Shown here: one piece after another, positions 30,195 through 37,926 of the stretch
How the letters are laid out: the number at the start of each line of letters is the position of its first letter
Position numbering within the stretch: position 1 is the stretch's first letter
From: Paulinella micropora
Taxonomy: Eukaryota > Cercozoa > Imbricatea > Euglyphida
Direction of reading: 5' to 3'
Assembly (NCBI GenBank): GCA_009731375.1
Contig: BJOX01000223.1
Coordinates: 539,063-577,739, forward strand
Length of the DNA stretch: 38,677 bases
The notes under the pieces: model-generated
The model's database searches: none
What the model was told of the DNA's origin: nothing
The model's input: the letters and a program-made list of their open reading frames with translations, nothing else
Made by a program: the position numbers and the translations under genes

Positions 30195-30876
30195 TTATAA
30201 ATCCATAATCTCTTTTTTCTTTTTAATTCTAGCACTGCTCCGTATGTTTTCCGGTTTTACATCCAATGATTTTAATAAATTAATATTTTTTTTCTCTTTA
30301 GTAATTTGTTTTACTTTGTCCGATAATTGCTCTTTCGGTCCTTCTTCTTTATGGTGCTCTTCAACATTAGTCCTTAATAATTCTGACGGTCGTACTAAGT
30401 CCTCTTCACTGAGTATAACTTTGAAGCCTTTTCGGCCCTTAACCTTGAATATAGTTTTACTGAATTGCTTGTCCCCTTTAGAAAAAATAGTTCTTTCTAA
30501 TTCCTTTCTTATTTTTGTACCCTTAGGGAATTCATTAATTAAAGGATTTCGGTATATTTCCTGAGTGCTCCTTTCGGTTCCTTCAAAAACATTAATTGGT
30601 ACAGCCTTTATTGTTGTATGATATGTTTTATTATAAGCATCAACAACCTCATGAATAATAGGAACCCATTGAAAATTTTCATTAAATTCCCATATTAAGT
30701 TTAATTCATTCCGTATTGCTCTAATAAACCTATCAATTATACCCATTGTTCTGTGATCGCCTACTTGGACAGTTCTATGTTCAATATTATTTTGTCTGAA
30801 ATATTCACTGACTTGTCCCTTAAACTCACCGCCATTATCTGAAGTAATTCTTTCAGGAACTTTTTTTGTAAATATT
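30195..30876 (-). CDS. rve-family (retroviral-type) integrase, partial
   Basis: The true frame runs from the gap edge to TAA at 30195-30197; the ATG at 30744-30746 is internal. Directly after the gap come VPERITSDNGGEFKG, containing the second catalytic Asp, and then VGDHRTMGIIDRFIRAIR. There the third catalytic position is Asp rather than Glu, 34 residues after the second. The first Asp and the zinc-binding N-terminus lie in the 554-bp gap. The C-terminal 120 residues are Lys-rich, with KTIFKVKGRKGFKVIL possibly an SH3- or chromo-like module and a DLVRPSELL motif. Polinton, Maverick and virophage integrases belong to this family and mediate chromosomal insertion. The gene converges on the AP2-like gene. 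Confidence 0.85.
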
Positions 30877-31430
30877 NNNNNNNNNNNNNNNNNNNNNNNN
30901 NNNNNNNNNNNNNNNNNNNNNNNNNNNNNNNNNNNNNNNNNNNNNNNNNNNNNNNNNNNNNNNNNNNNNNNNNNNNNNNNNNNNNNNNNNNNNNNNNNNN
31001 NNNNNNNNNNNNNNNNNNNNNNNNNNNNNNNNNNNNNNNNNNNNNNNNNNNNNNNNNNNNNNNNNNNNNNNNNNNNNNNNNNNNNNNNNNNNNNNNNNNN
31101 NNNNNNNNNNNNNNNNNNNNNNNNNNNNNNNNNNNNNNNNNNNNNNNNNNNNNNNNNNNNNNNNNNNNNNNNNNNNNNNNNNNNNNNNNNNNNNNNNNNN
31201 NNNNNNNNNNNNNNNNNNNNNNNNNNNNNNNNNNNNNNNNNNNNNNNNNNNNNNNNNNNNNNNNNNNNNNNNNNNNNNNNNNNNNNNNNNNNNNNNNNNN
31301 NNNNNNNNNNNNNNNNNNNNNNNNNNNNNNNNNNNNNNNNNNNNNNNNNNNNNNNNNNNNNNNNNNNNNNNNNNNNNNNNNNNNNNNNNNNNNNNNNNNN
31401 NNNNNNNNNNNNNNNNNNNNNNNNNNNNNN
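30877..31430. other. Assembly gap (Ns)
   Basis: 554 unknown bases. The gap removes the 5' part of the integrase and its junction with the frame at 31431-31783. Open frames drawn across it are artefacts of treating N as coding. Confidence 1.
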
Positions 31431-31783
31431 TCAGGCTCAGGCACATGCTTTTTACTTACTTTCTTCTTTGCTTCCGCTTTCTTTCTTCTTATTTTTATCT
31501 TAGCCATCTTTTCAGCAATGATATCAGTAAAATCACATTCTTCATCGCTATCACTGCTTTCTTCTGGTGTATCATCTTGGTCTTTTCCATTAATGATATC
31601 ATTAGCAACACTCATTTCAGCCATGCGGTTTATCTTTTCCTCCATCTCTTCATCATCGCCTACATAAGCCTTTCTACACTTTGCTAATTTCTCTTTTGCT
31701 ATTTCTACCTTTTGCTGTTTCTTACTCTTAATACTTTCCACAGCCTTACCCCAGTTCTTACGACTTGCTTCGGGAGACGGCAT
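31431..31783 (-). CDS. N-terminal part of an unrecognised charged protein (or of the integrase)
   Basis: An ATG at 31781-31783 opens a frame of about 117 codons that runs into the gap. The peptide is highly charged. It has a Lys-rich helical start, then an acidic Asp/Glu/Ser cluster (SSDSDEECDF), then a Lys-rich stretch, with helix-forming character. No enzyme motif is visible. It may be a separate small gene or an unusual N-terminal extension of the integrase on the same strand; the distance would suit either. It diverges from the fibre gene across a 58-bp AT-rich intergenic region. Confidence 0.6.
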
Positions 31784-31841
31784 TTATACTAAGATTAATA
31801 TATTTTAGTATTTTAAAATTAAATATTTAATTATATAATCA
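31784..31841. promoter_or_regulatory. Divergent promoter region
   Basis: 58 bp, almost all A and T, separate two divergent ATGs. They contain ATACTAA and TTAGTAT as an inverted pair, and a TTATATAAT box about 10 bases before the fibre start. A similar TATTATA-type box lies before the genes at 36161 and 37412. Confidence 0.45.
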
Positions 31842-34800
31842 ATGTCGCAATATAAATCATTACTTGGCTTGAATGAGTTGGCTGTTGATAGTCTAAACAT
31901 ACTTAACTTAGACCTTACCAACACAAACATAGTCGGTCTGAATACAGACAGAGTGCCAGAAGATGCCGACCCCGTAAATCTTTATTACACTGACGACCGA
32001 TTTGACACACGGCTCGCTTTAAAAACAACAACTGACATAAAAGAAGGAAAAAATCTATACTATACAGAGCAACGAGTAAGGGATAATGACGAAGTCAAAG
32101 CCTCAACTCAACACCGCTCTAATACTTCTAATCCGCACCAAACAAGTTTATATAATTTGATTGACACAAACATATTTGCACAAGCAAGCGGACAATACTT
32201 AACTTACAACGATGTAGAAGGTAAATGGAAGAATACAGCCCTCGATTCAATTGATACACTTTCAGATGTAGTCATTACAGCACCAGTGGCGATGAATAGT
32301 TATCTAACATATAACTCAATAAACTGGGTCAATAAAACATTTCCGATAAATGTTGATGAATTCGGCAATATTAGTATGGGCGGTAATTTGAATATAACGG
32401 GAGTTAATTTGTTAAATACGAAAGATGTTGATACTTGGATATCTGAGCATGAAGACAATAATGATAAAGTTTCCGCGGATGGTTCAATTGATACACACAG
32501 CGATGTTACAATAACGGGCACACCCTCCGATAACCAACTACTCATTTATAGCACAGGACAATGGAGAAATGTTGCTTCACCTTTTCTTAGATTGGATGGT
32601 CTCGCTATGATGTTTGGAGATTTAAATATGGGAGGTTTTAATGTAGCAAATGTCGGTAATGTTGATGGTGTTGATGTTTCGGCTCTTGATACTTCGGTGG
32701 TTAAACTAACGGGAGACCAAACCATAGCAGGAAACAAAATATTTACTACTTATTTGGGTGTAAAAGATTCAAATCCATTAAACACGGGTAAGTTATTCTT
32801 CAATTACAACAATAATATGGGTTCTATTTATTCGTCGGAGGTAGGTGGAGCAACGGGATATCCACTAAGCATTGTTGGTTCTTCCATACTTCTTGCTTCT
32901 ACAACGGGGAGTGGAATAACACTGACTGGCCATGTTTTAAATTTTAGTGGCACAACAGCAATCAGCGGACTTCTAGCACCATTCAACGATGGTGATGCTT
33001 CAACGAAAGCATATACCGATACGAAACTAGCCAAGGACGGCACAGTGGCTATGACGGGTAGTTTAAATATGGGGGGTTTTGCGATTACGAATGTAGGCAA
33101 TGTTGATGGTGTGGATGTTTCTGCCATTGATACTTCTGTGGTTAAACTAACAGGAGACCAAACCATAGGAGGAACCAAAACATTCAGCAACATAATAAAT
33201 GCGAGTGCGGGTATTGATATGAAAAGCCAAAGCATAACAAATGTTAATCTTGTTGATGGTGTTGATGTTTCTACTCTTGACACTTCTGTCGTTAAACTAA
33301 CAGGAGACCAAACCATAGCAGGGAATAAAAAATTTACATCAACTTTAGAAGTAAGTGGTTCGTCCAACCCTACAACTTTTGATGGCATCGGCATAGCCTT
33401 TGATACAAAAATAGGAATGATTGCAGCACAAAAAACAGCAACAGCGAGTTGGTATCCGATACAAATAACGGGTTCGTATGTAGAGTTATATTCGGGTAAT
33501 ACTTTAATTATAACCGCAACTGCTACACTATCTTTGAATAACAACAAAACAACGAACTTGGCGGATCCTTCCGCTTCATCAGATGGAGCAAATAAAAACT
33601 ATGTTGATACCAATTTCGTTAAACTAACAACAGACCAAACCAAAGCAGGAACTAAAACATTTAACAATCAAATTTTAATGGGCACTAATTTGGTGCCAAC
33701 ATTAGCAGACCATGTGGCAAATAAAAAATATGTTGATGATAATTGTGTGAAACTAACAGGAGACCAAACCATAACAGGAAGTAAAACATTTAATGGGGCG
33801 AGCACTACGATAAAATATCTAACTTTAACGAACAATGCAGATTTTAATAATCAAACTATCACTAATGGCGGAAATATAACATATAATGGTGCGAGGATAT
33901 TAAACCAAAATGGAGGAGATATATTCTTTTCACAGACATCAGGAGATTATCAGTATTTCTTATTTACTCTAAATACTGCTACAAGCGGAACCGCAAACCA
34001 ACGAGGTTATGTATTTACGAATGTAGCATCTGATGTAAAAGGGGCGGGACTTTATATTTCAAAACTTTTGGACAATAAAAGTGCTTCGTCTGACATTGTC
34101 CGTTTTAACAATGCTGGCGGTATGCGGTTTTATGGTGCTTTGGATATGAACTCAAACAGCATAACAAATGGCGGAACAATAACAGGAACACCAATTACTT
34201 CAACAGCGGGGATATCAACGACGACACTAACCGCAAGCGGATTATTAACAGCGACAGGAGGCTCTAGCATAGTCATACAAGGAAATACCAATGGAGGTAA
34301 TACGAGAGGAATATTTTTGTGGGACACTGGCAACACCAGTTATGGCATTTATATGGCTTCAAATGGGGGAGCCACAAATGCCAGAAGTCTAGCGGGAGGG
34401 TCTGCGGTTGCAGGCAATGATTTCACTTCTTTTGCTGTTAGATTTAGGGTAAGTAATGCTTCAACCGACGGATTTATATGGGAGAACTCGTCCGAACAAT
34501 TATTAATGTCATTGAACGGGGCAAACGGGACTTTATGGACGAAAGGATTAATAACGGCTAGTGCGGGGATATCAACTACAACATTAACAACGAGCGACAA
34601 AATAACAACAGCATCAGGTAAGCCGATTATTATAGGCAACTCAACGAAAGGAGTGGGAGCGACAGGTGGTTTAGAAATATACGGGACGGCTTCAAATATC
34701 GCAGGGGCACACTTACAAGCAATAACAACGGCGGATGCTTATCCAACATTTCAATTATTGAACTGGGCACACGACAATGTCAATTTAAGTTTTGATGCTT

Positions 34801-35558
34801 ATTTTGACGGCACGAACTGGAAATCAAGCCACAGCGGTTCAAACTTTCTAATTCAAAAAGGTGGCAAACTCGCTTTTTATTATAATTCAGGAACGACGGT
34901 GGGAAACAATATATCTTACACTGAGGCGATGAACATTAATACGTCGGGAGATTTAAGCATCACAACAGCATCCAGCGGTTCTTTAACATTAAGAAAAAGA
35001 CCCGCCGCTACTTACGACCCACAAATATGTTTGAAATCGGGTGGATATACGAATTATGGAGTAGTTTGTGCATCAACTGGTTTGTTTCATGCTTGGACTA
35101 CTTCAAACTCTTCAAGCGAGCCTTCTGGTGCTTATAATTATATTCCTTTGAATCCAGGTTCTTGGACACCATCATTGGATAGACGGCTTAAATCAGATAT
35201 TAAAACATTAGACTGCGGGGATTGTTGCGAGAAACTAATGAAAATAAATTGTTGTTCGTATTATTGGAAAGCAGACGAAAAGAAAGAACAAAAGAACCAC
35301 GGATTTATCGCGGACGAAGTTAAAAAAGTATTTCCAGAATTTGTATCTGAAAGTGGAATAAAAGCGGACGATGGAGATGGCTACCTTGAAGGCATAACAT
35401 ATACAGACTTCATACCAATATTGGTTAGTGCTTTTCAACACATGGCGGAAAAGGTAGTTAATTTAGAAAAAGAAAATAAAAATCTTGTGAATATACTACA
35501 AGACCAAGCAAATCAATTAGCAGAAATCAGAGTGTCCGTTATTGATAATGTCAAATAA
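31842..35558 (+). CDS. Large fibre/tail-spike-like protein with C-terminal S74 intramolecular chaperone domain
   Basis: 1,238 residues from ATG 31842. The N-terminus has LYYTDDRFDTRLALK and NLYYTEQRVR, repeats typical of phage tail fibres, followed by an HRSNTSNPHQT motif and LSDVVIT / GQW-type segments. VKLTGDQTIxGxKxF-like units recur five times (near residues 286, 432, 483, 592 and 635), three of them preceded by VDGVDVSxxDTS. The middle is Ser/Thr/Asn/Gly-rich and beta-strand-like (residues 650-1100). The C-terminus (about 1110-1200) matches the Peptidase_S74 chaperone: DRRLKSDI, an aromatic YYWK, GFIADEV, PEFV and a late Tyr-Thr-Asp. It ends in a short coiled coil. S74 domains fold trimeric fibres and then cleave themselves off. 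The usual Ser-Asp before RRLK is Leu-Asp here, so self-cleavage is uncertain. The likely role is a virion spike for host attachment. Confidence 0.85.
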   Translation: MSQYKSLLGLNELAVDSLNILNLDLTNTNIVGLNTDRVPEDADPVNLYYTDDRFDTRLALKTTTDIKEGKNLYYTEQRVRDNDEVKASTQHRSNTSNPHQTSLYNLIDTNIFAQASGQYLTYNDVEGKWKNTALDSIDTLSDVVITAPVAMNSYLTYNSINWVNKTFPINVDEFGNISMGGNLNITGVNLLNTKDVDTWISEHEDNNDKVSADGSIDTHSDVTITGTPSDNQLLIYSTGQWRNVASPFLRLDGLAMMFGDLNMGGFNVANVGNVDGVDVSALDTSVVKLTGDQTIAGNKIFTTYLGVKDSNPLNTGKLFFNYNNNMGSIYSSEVGGATGYPLSIVGSSILLASTTGSGITLTGHVLNFSGTTAISGLLAPFNDGDASTKAYTDTKLAKDGTVAMTGSLNMGGFAITNVGNVDGVDVSAIDTSVVKLTGDQTIGGTKTFSNIINASAGIDMKSQSITNVNLVDGVDVSTLDTSVVKLTGDQTIAGNKKFTSTLEVSGSSNPTTFDGIGIAFDTKIGMIAAQKTATASWYPIQITGSYVELYSGNTLIITATATLSLNNNKTTNLADPSASSDGANKNYVDTNFVKLTTDQTKAGTKTFNNQILMGTNLVPTLADHVANKKYVDDNCVKLTGDQTITGSKTFNGASTTIKYLTLTNNADFNNQTITNGGNITYNGARILNQNGGDIFFSQTSGDYQYFLFTLNTATSGTANQRGYVFTNVASDVKGAGLYISKLLDNKSASSDIVRFNNAGGMRFYGALDMNSNSITNGGTITGTPITSTAGISTTTLTASGLLTATGGSSIVIQGNTNGGNTRGIFLWDTGNTSYGIYMASNGGATNARSLAGGSAVAGNDFTSFAVRFRVSNASTDGFIWENSSEQLLMSLNGANGTLWTKGLITASAGISTTTLTTSDKITTASGKPIIIGNSTKGVGATGGLEIYGTASNIAGAHLQAITTADAYPTFQLLNWAHDNVNLSFDAYFDGTNWKSSHSGSNFLIQKGGKLAFYYNSGTTVGNNISYTEAMNINTSGDLSITTASSGSLTLRKRPAATYDPQICLKSGGYTNYGVVCASTGLFHAWTTSNSSSEPSGAYNYIPLNPGSWTPSLDRRLKSDIKTLDCGDCCEKLMKINCCSYYWKADEKKEQKNHGFIADEVKKVFPEFVSESGIKADDGDGYLEGITYTDFIPILVSAFQHMAEKVVNLEKENKNLVNILQDQANQLAEIRVSVIDNVK

Positions 35559-35901
35559 TACAACTAGACTTCACAGACCCCCGCCTATTATGGATATGGA
35601 TGGCGAACTAACTCCAGAATTAAAGTCCCGTGTTCTTGAAGTAGAACTAAAGACTGAGGAGAAAAAAGTAGAGCACGAATTGGAAGATAACTGGAATTGT
35701 TGTTGTATAAAAAACAGACCAACTGACAGCCAACTTATTAAATACTTATTTCAAATGGGGGTCATTATCTCCATTATAACCCTTTGCATCGTAAGGCTAT
35801 CGGAAAAGAACTTACCCTGTGAGGTTGCTAACACTTATGTTGGAATTTTGACCTTACTCATAGGAATTTGTCTTCCATCACCTTCTTCAAGTAAGAAATG
35901 A
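35548..35901 (+). CDS. Small two-helix membrane protein
   Basis: 117 residues from the ATG at 35548, which overlaps the end of the fibre gene by 11 nt; an upstream TTG in the same frame is less likely. The N-terminal 65 residues are polar, with a Lys/Glu-rich helix and a CCC cluster. Two hydrophobic segments follow (MGVIISIITLCIV and VGILTLLIGICL), separated by a short polar loop, and a Ser/Lys tail. The overlap suggests co-expression with the fibre gene. No family is recognised; membrane proteins of this size are common in virophage-like genomes. Its 3' end overlaps the convergent Cys-rich frame by 15 nt. Confidence 0.7.
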   Translation: MSNNTTRLHRPPPIMDMDGELTPELKSRVLEVELKTEEKKVEHELEDNWNCCCIKNRPTDSQLIKYLFQMGVIISIITLCIVRLSEKNLPCEVANTYVGILTLLIGICLPSPSSSKK

Positions 35902-36138
35902 ACATTCATATACTTGAGTTTTATACCACATAGCATCATTTGAGCAAATTAAAGGAATGGCTTCATCAAAACTAACACACCAATCACTAAAAGGTTTATA
36001 CACACATTTAAATTTGGTTTCTATTCCTTGCTTTATACAATAAGCACAACTCTCATTTTTTTTCTCACTGACCCGTGAGTAAAAGTCGCAGGCAGTCCGA
36101 CCTAACACAGACCACATAAACAAGAATATTAAAATCAT
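35887..36138 (-). CDS. Small secreted or membrane-anchored Cys-rich protein, hypothetical
   Basis: 83 residues from an ATG at 36136-36138. The first 15 residues are hydrophobic (ILIFLFMWSVLG), like a signal peptide or anchor, and are followed by seven or so Cys residues including a CAYC pair. It fills an otherwise empty interval between two plus-strand genes. Its ATG is only 22 AT-rich bases from the divergent ATG at 36161. No homolog is recognised. Size and overlap with the preceding gene leave some doubt that it is expressed. Confidence 0.5.
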   Translation of the reverse strand: MILIFLFMWSVLGRTACDFYSRVSEKKNESCAYCIKQGIETKFKCVYKPFSDWCVSFDEAIPLICSNDAMWYKTQVYECSFLT

Positions 36139-36160
36139 TTTTTTATATTATACAAAATAT
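36139..36160. promoter_or_regulatory. 22-bp A/T-only divergent promoter
   Basis: A T-run followed by TATATTATACAAAATAT fills the whole space between the ATG at 36161 and the opposing ATG at 36138. TATTATA also occurs about 20 bases before the core-like gene at 37412, after a T-run. Confidence 0.4.
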
Positions 36161-36526
36161 ATGATGAGTGAGTTCAAATACCAAAAGATTATTTTTCTGA
36201 GCAATGATTTTGCTGGAGGAAGCAAAACATTTAATAAAAATATTCAAATGTCATTCACACCCACCAAAATGAATGTAAAATTTATCCACTATATGAACGA
36301 CCAGACCGAAACCAAAACCAGAATTCTTTACATGGATAGAATTGGAATTATTGGAACATTTGCGGACAGCACCACAGCAAACATTTCAAATCTCGGTTAT
36401 AATTTGGGTGTTGTCGGATGGACTGACGGACAATATACATTTAAAGTCCTTGAAACTGACAGCGGAAATATTGACACAGGAAATTTAGCGGGCCGAATTG
36501 TTGTGTGTTTGGAATTCGTTGCTTAA
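36161..36526 (+). CDS. Small beta-rich protein, possible minor structural protein
   Basis: 121 residues. Hydrophobic residues alternate with polar ones in short strands broken by Gly/Asn/Asp turns, for example MNVKFIHYMND, RILYMDRIGIIG, YTFKVLETDSG and RIVVCLEFVA, with almost no helix-type sequence. This suggests a single beta-sandwich or jelly-roll fold. It lies 8 nt before the packaging ATPase ATG and in line with the fibre gene, so a virion component such as a minor capsid or fibre-associated protein is a reasonable guess. No family signature is recognised. Confidence 0.65.
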   Translation: MMSEFKYQKIIFLSNDFAGGSKTFNKNIQMSFTPTKMNVKFIHYMNDQTETKTRILYMDRIGIIGTFADSTTANISNLGYNLGVVGWTDGQYTFKVLETDSGNIDTGNLAGRIVVCLEFVA

Positions 36527-36534
36527 TATATAAG

Positions 36535-37356
36535 ATGATGAAGATTAACAATGTCAAGGTGAAGCCTGTGAAGCAGGATGGAAACGGAGATAAAAAAGCA
36601 AAAGGTTATAAATTATTTAATGAGCCGTATGCTAACATATTTCTACTTGCCCGTAAGAAGAGCGGTAAGACGACAGCACTCTTTGAAATACTGAAACGGA
36701 CTACAGACAGAAAAACCCGTATTGTCATTATTGCTTCAACAATACACAAGGACTACATTTATAAAGCAATGGTAAAGCACTTTAAGAACAGAGGCAACCC
36801 GATGGCAATATATACCTTTCTTAAATCAGATGGTGTAAATGTCATTGATTATGAGTTAGACAAACTGAACAGACATGACGAGCAACACGAAGGAGAAGTA
36901 AAACAGGACAAAGAAGAAATAGAGAAGCCACAATTTCTTTATTTCGGAAAAGAAGAAAAAAAGAAACAGAGCACCGCAGAGGCAAAAGAAAGGCCGAGTA
37001 AATATATATCTCCAGAGGTAGTTTTTGTTTTGGATGATTTAGGTAGTGGATTAAGAGACAAGTCCGTAAGTGATTTGTTAAAAAAGAACAGACACTATAA
37101 AAGTAAGGTTATTATGTCTAGTCAGTATTTGAACGACCTACGGCCAGAAGCCATTAAGCAGTTAGATTATTTATTAATCTTTCCGGGGCAATCTCAGGAC
37201 AAAATGGAACTCGTGTATAAACACTTAGACTTATCTTTTGACTTTGATTACTTTCTTCAAAAGTATCACGAAGCAACAAAGGAGAGATTTAATTTTCTTT
37301 ATGTCTCAAGTGTTGATGATGAGTTAAGAAAAAATTTTGCTTATCGCATGAAATAA
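36535..37356 (+). CDS. FtsK/HerA-type genome packaging ATPase
   Basis: 273 residues from the tandem ATG at 36535; a GTG at 36505 would overlap the previous gene and is unlikely. Walker A is ARKKSGKT near residue 40, and Walker B is VVFVLDDLG near residue 165. SSQYLNDLRP near residue 197 follows as the sensor-like motif, and an LDYLLIF strand comes after it. This layout (P-loop, a long insert, hhhhDD, then SSQ) matches A32-like packaging ATPases of poxviruses, virophages and polintons. The enzyme pumps viral DNA into preformed capsids using ATP. A Lys/Glu-rich loop (residues 115-150) separates the two Walker motifs. It is one of the best markers that this region is viral. Confidence 0.88.
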   Translation: MMKINNVKVKPVKQDGNGDKKAKGYKLFNEPYANIFLLARKKSGKTTALFEILKRTTDRKTRIVIIASTIHKDYIYKAMVKHFKNRGNPMAIYTFLKSDGVNVIDYELDKLNRHDEQHEGEVKQDKEEIEKPQFLYFGKEEKKKQSTAEAKERPSKYISPEVVFVLDDLGSGLRDKSVSDLLKKNRHYKSKVIMSSQYLNDLRPEAIKQLDYLLIFPGQSQDKMELVYKHLDLSFDFDYFLQKYHEATKERFNFLYVSSVDDELRKNFAYRMK

Positions 37357-37411
37357 TGATATTTATCAAAAATAATTATTTTTTTCTGTATTATATATTC
37401 ATCTATCTTTT

Positions 37412-37738
37412 ATGGTAGTAAAAACAACTCGCGTTGAAGTCATTCCAACAATCGGCAAACGAACTATTAACTCAAGCACAAACATGGCTGGAGGCAAAAA
37501 GAAGACTGGTCGCAAGAAGAAGCAAGGAGGCAAGGGACAGGCTGGCGGTAAAATCAACTGGCAAAAAGTTGGGAAAACGGTCTTTGCAGTTGATAAATTT
37601 CTTCGCGGTAATAAGTTAATCTCAAGGACTGCGGGAGCATTAAGTAGCGTCGGGGTTCCTTACGCAGGTAGTGTTGGTGCTGTAGCATCAAGACTGGGGT
37701 ATGGTAAGCAAAGAGGACGCGGCGCCTTGAAGTTCTAA
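37412..37738 (+). CDS. Small basic glycine/lysine-rich core-like protein
   Basis: 108 residues from ATG 37412; an internal ATG at 37484 would drop the first 24. Residues 25-50 are almost all Gly and Lys (GGKKKTGRKKKQGGKGQAGGK), and the end is Arg/Gly-rich. In between lies a hydrophobic segment with small residues (SRTAGALSSVGVPYAGSVGAVASRLGYG). This resembles the core-protein-X/protein-VI-like small proteins of adenoviruses, adintoviruses and polinton-like viruses, which bind DNA or membranes. The match is by composition and layout, not by a defined motif. It follows the ATPase by about 55 AT-rich bases holding a T-run and TATTATATA. Confidence 0.6.
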   Translation: MVVKTTRVEVIPTIGKRTINSSTNMAGGKKKTGRKKKQGGKGQAGGKINWQKVGKTVFAVDKFLRGNKLISRTAGALSSVGVPYAGSVGAVASRLGYGKQRGRGALKF

Positions 37739-37766
37739 ATATATTTTGTTCTGACTTCGTCATCAC

Positions 37767-37815
37767 AAAACATCGATGACCATTATTTTTTCCTAAAATA
37801 AAAAAACGATGTTTT
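37767..37815 (+). terminator. Hairpin after the core-like gene, possible 3'-end signal
   Basis: AAAACATCG (37767-37775) and CGATGTTTT (37807-37815) are exact reverse complements with a 31-nt loop, starting 28 nt after the stop codon. The right arm overlaps the first arm of the structured element at 37813, so the two folds could exclude each other. Confidence 0.4.
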
Positions 37816-37915
37816 AGAATATAGATTCAGCGAGCTGAATCGATAGTGAGAGTGCGATAGCACGACCATCTCGTAGAGTGATTACGCCCTTCGGGCAGTA
37901 AAACGCAATTCTAAA
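37813..37915 (+). ncRNA. Multi-hairpin structured RNA element upstream of the coiled-coil gene
   Basis: A closing stem TTTAGAAT (37813-37820)/ATTCTAAA (37908-37915) encloses three hairpins. These are GATTCAG-CGAG-CTGAATC (37824-37841); GAGA-GTGC-GATA-GCAC with a TCTC partner across a 5-nt bulge (37848-37872); and TTACGCCC-TTC-GGGC-A-GTAA (37882-37901). All stems are read directly from the sequence. The element ends 11 nt before the ATG at 37927, so it could be a cis-acting leader controlling translation. It is not a tRNA: it has no 7-nt anticodon or T loops. Confidence 0.55.
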
Positions 37916-37926
37916 CTATCTATAGA

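Noticed and set aside
30761-31783. 340-aa minus-strand frame across the N gap
   Set aside because: Artefact of translating Ns. The integrase motifs after the gap are in a different phase.
32300-34639. Minus-strand frames of up to 239 aa
   Set aside because: Antisense shadows of the repetitive fibre gene; their repeats mirror the fibre repeats.
31842-35558. Bacteriophage contamination as the source of the fibre gene
   Set aside because: The packed neighbours (packaging ATPase, integrase, core-like protein) and shared A/T promoters fit a eukaryotic virus. Nothing in the flanks is bacterial, though a coverage check was not possible.
37813-37915. tRNA or hammerhead ribozyme
   Set aside because: No tRNA loops or CCA-type acceptor pattern, and no CUGANGA/GAAA hammerhead core could be found.
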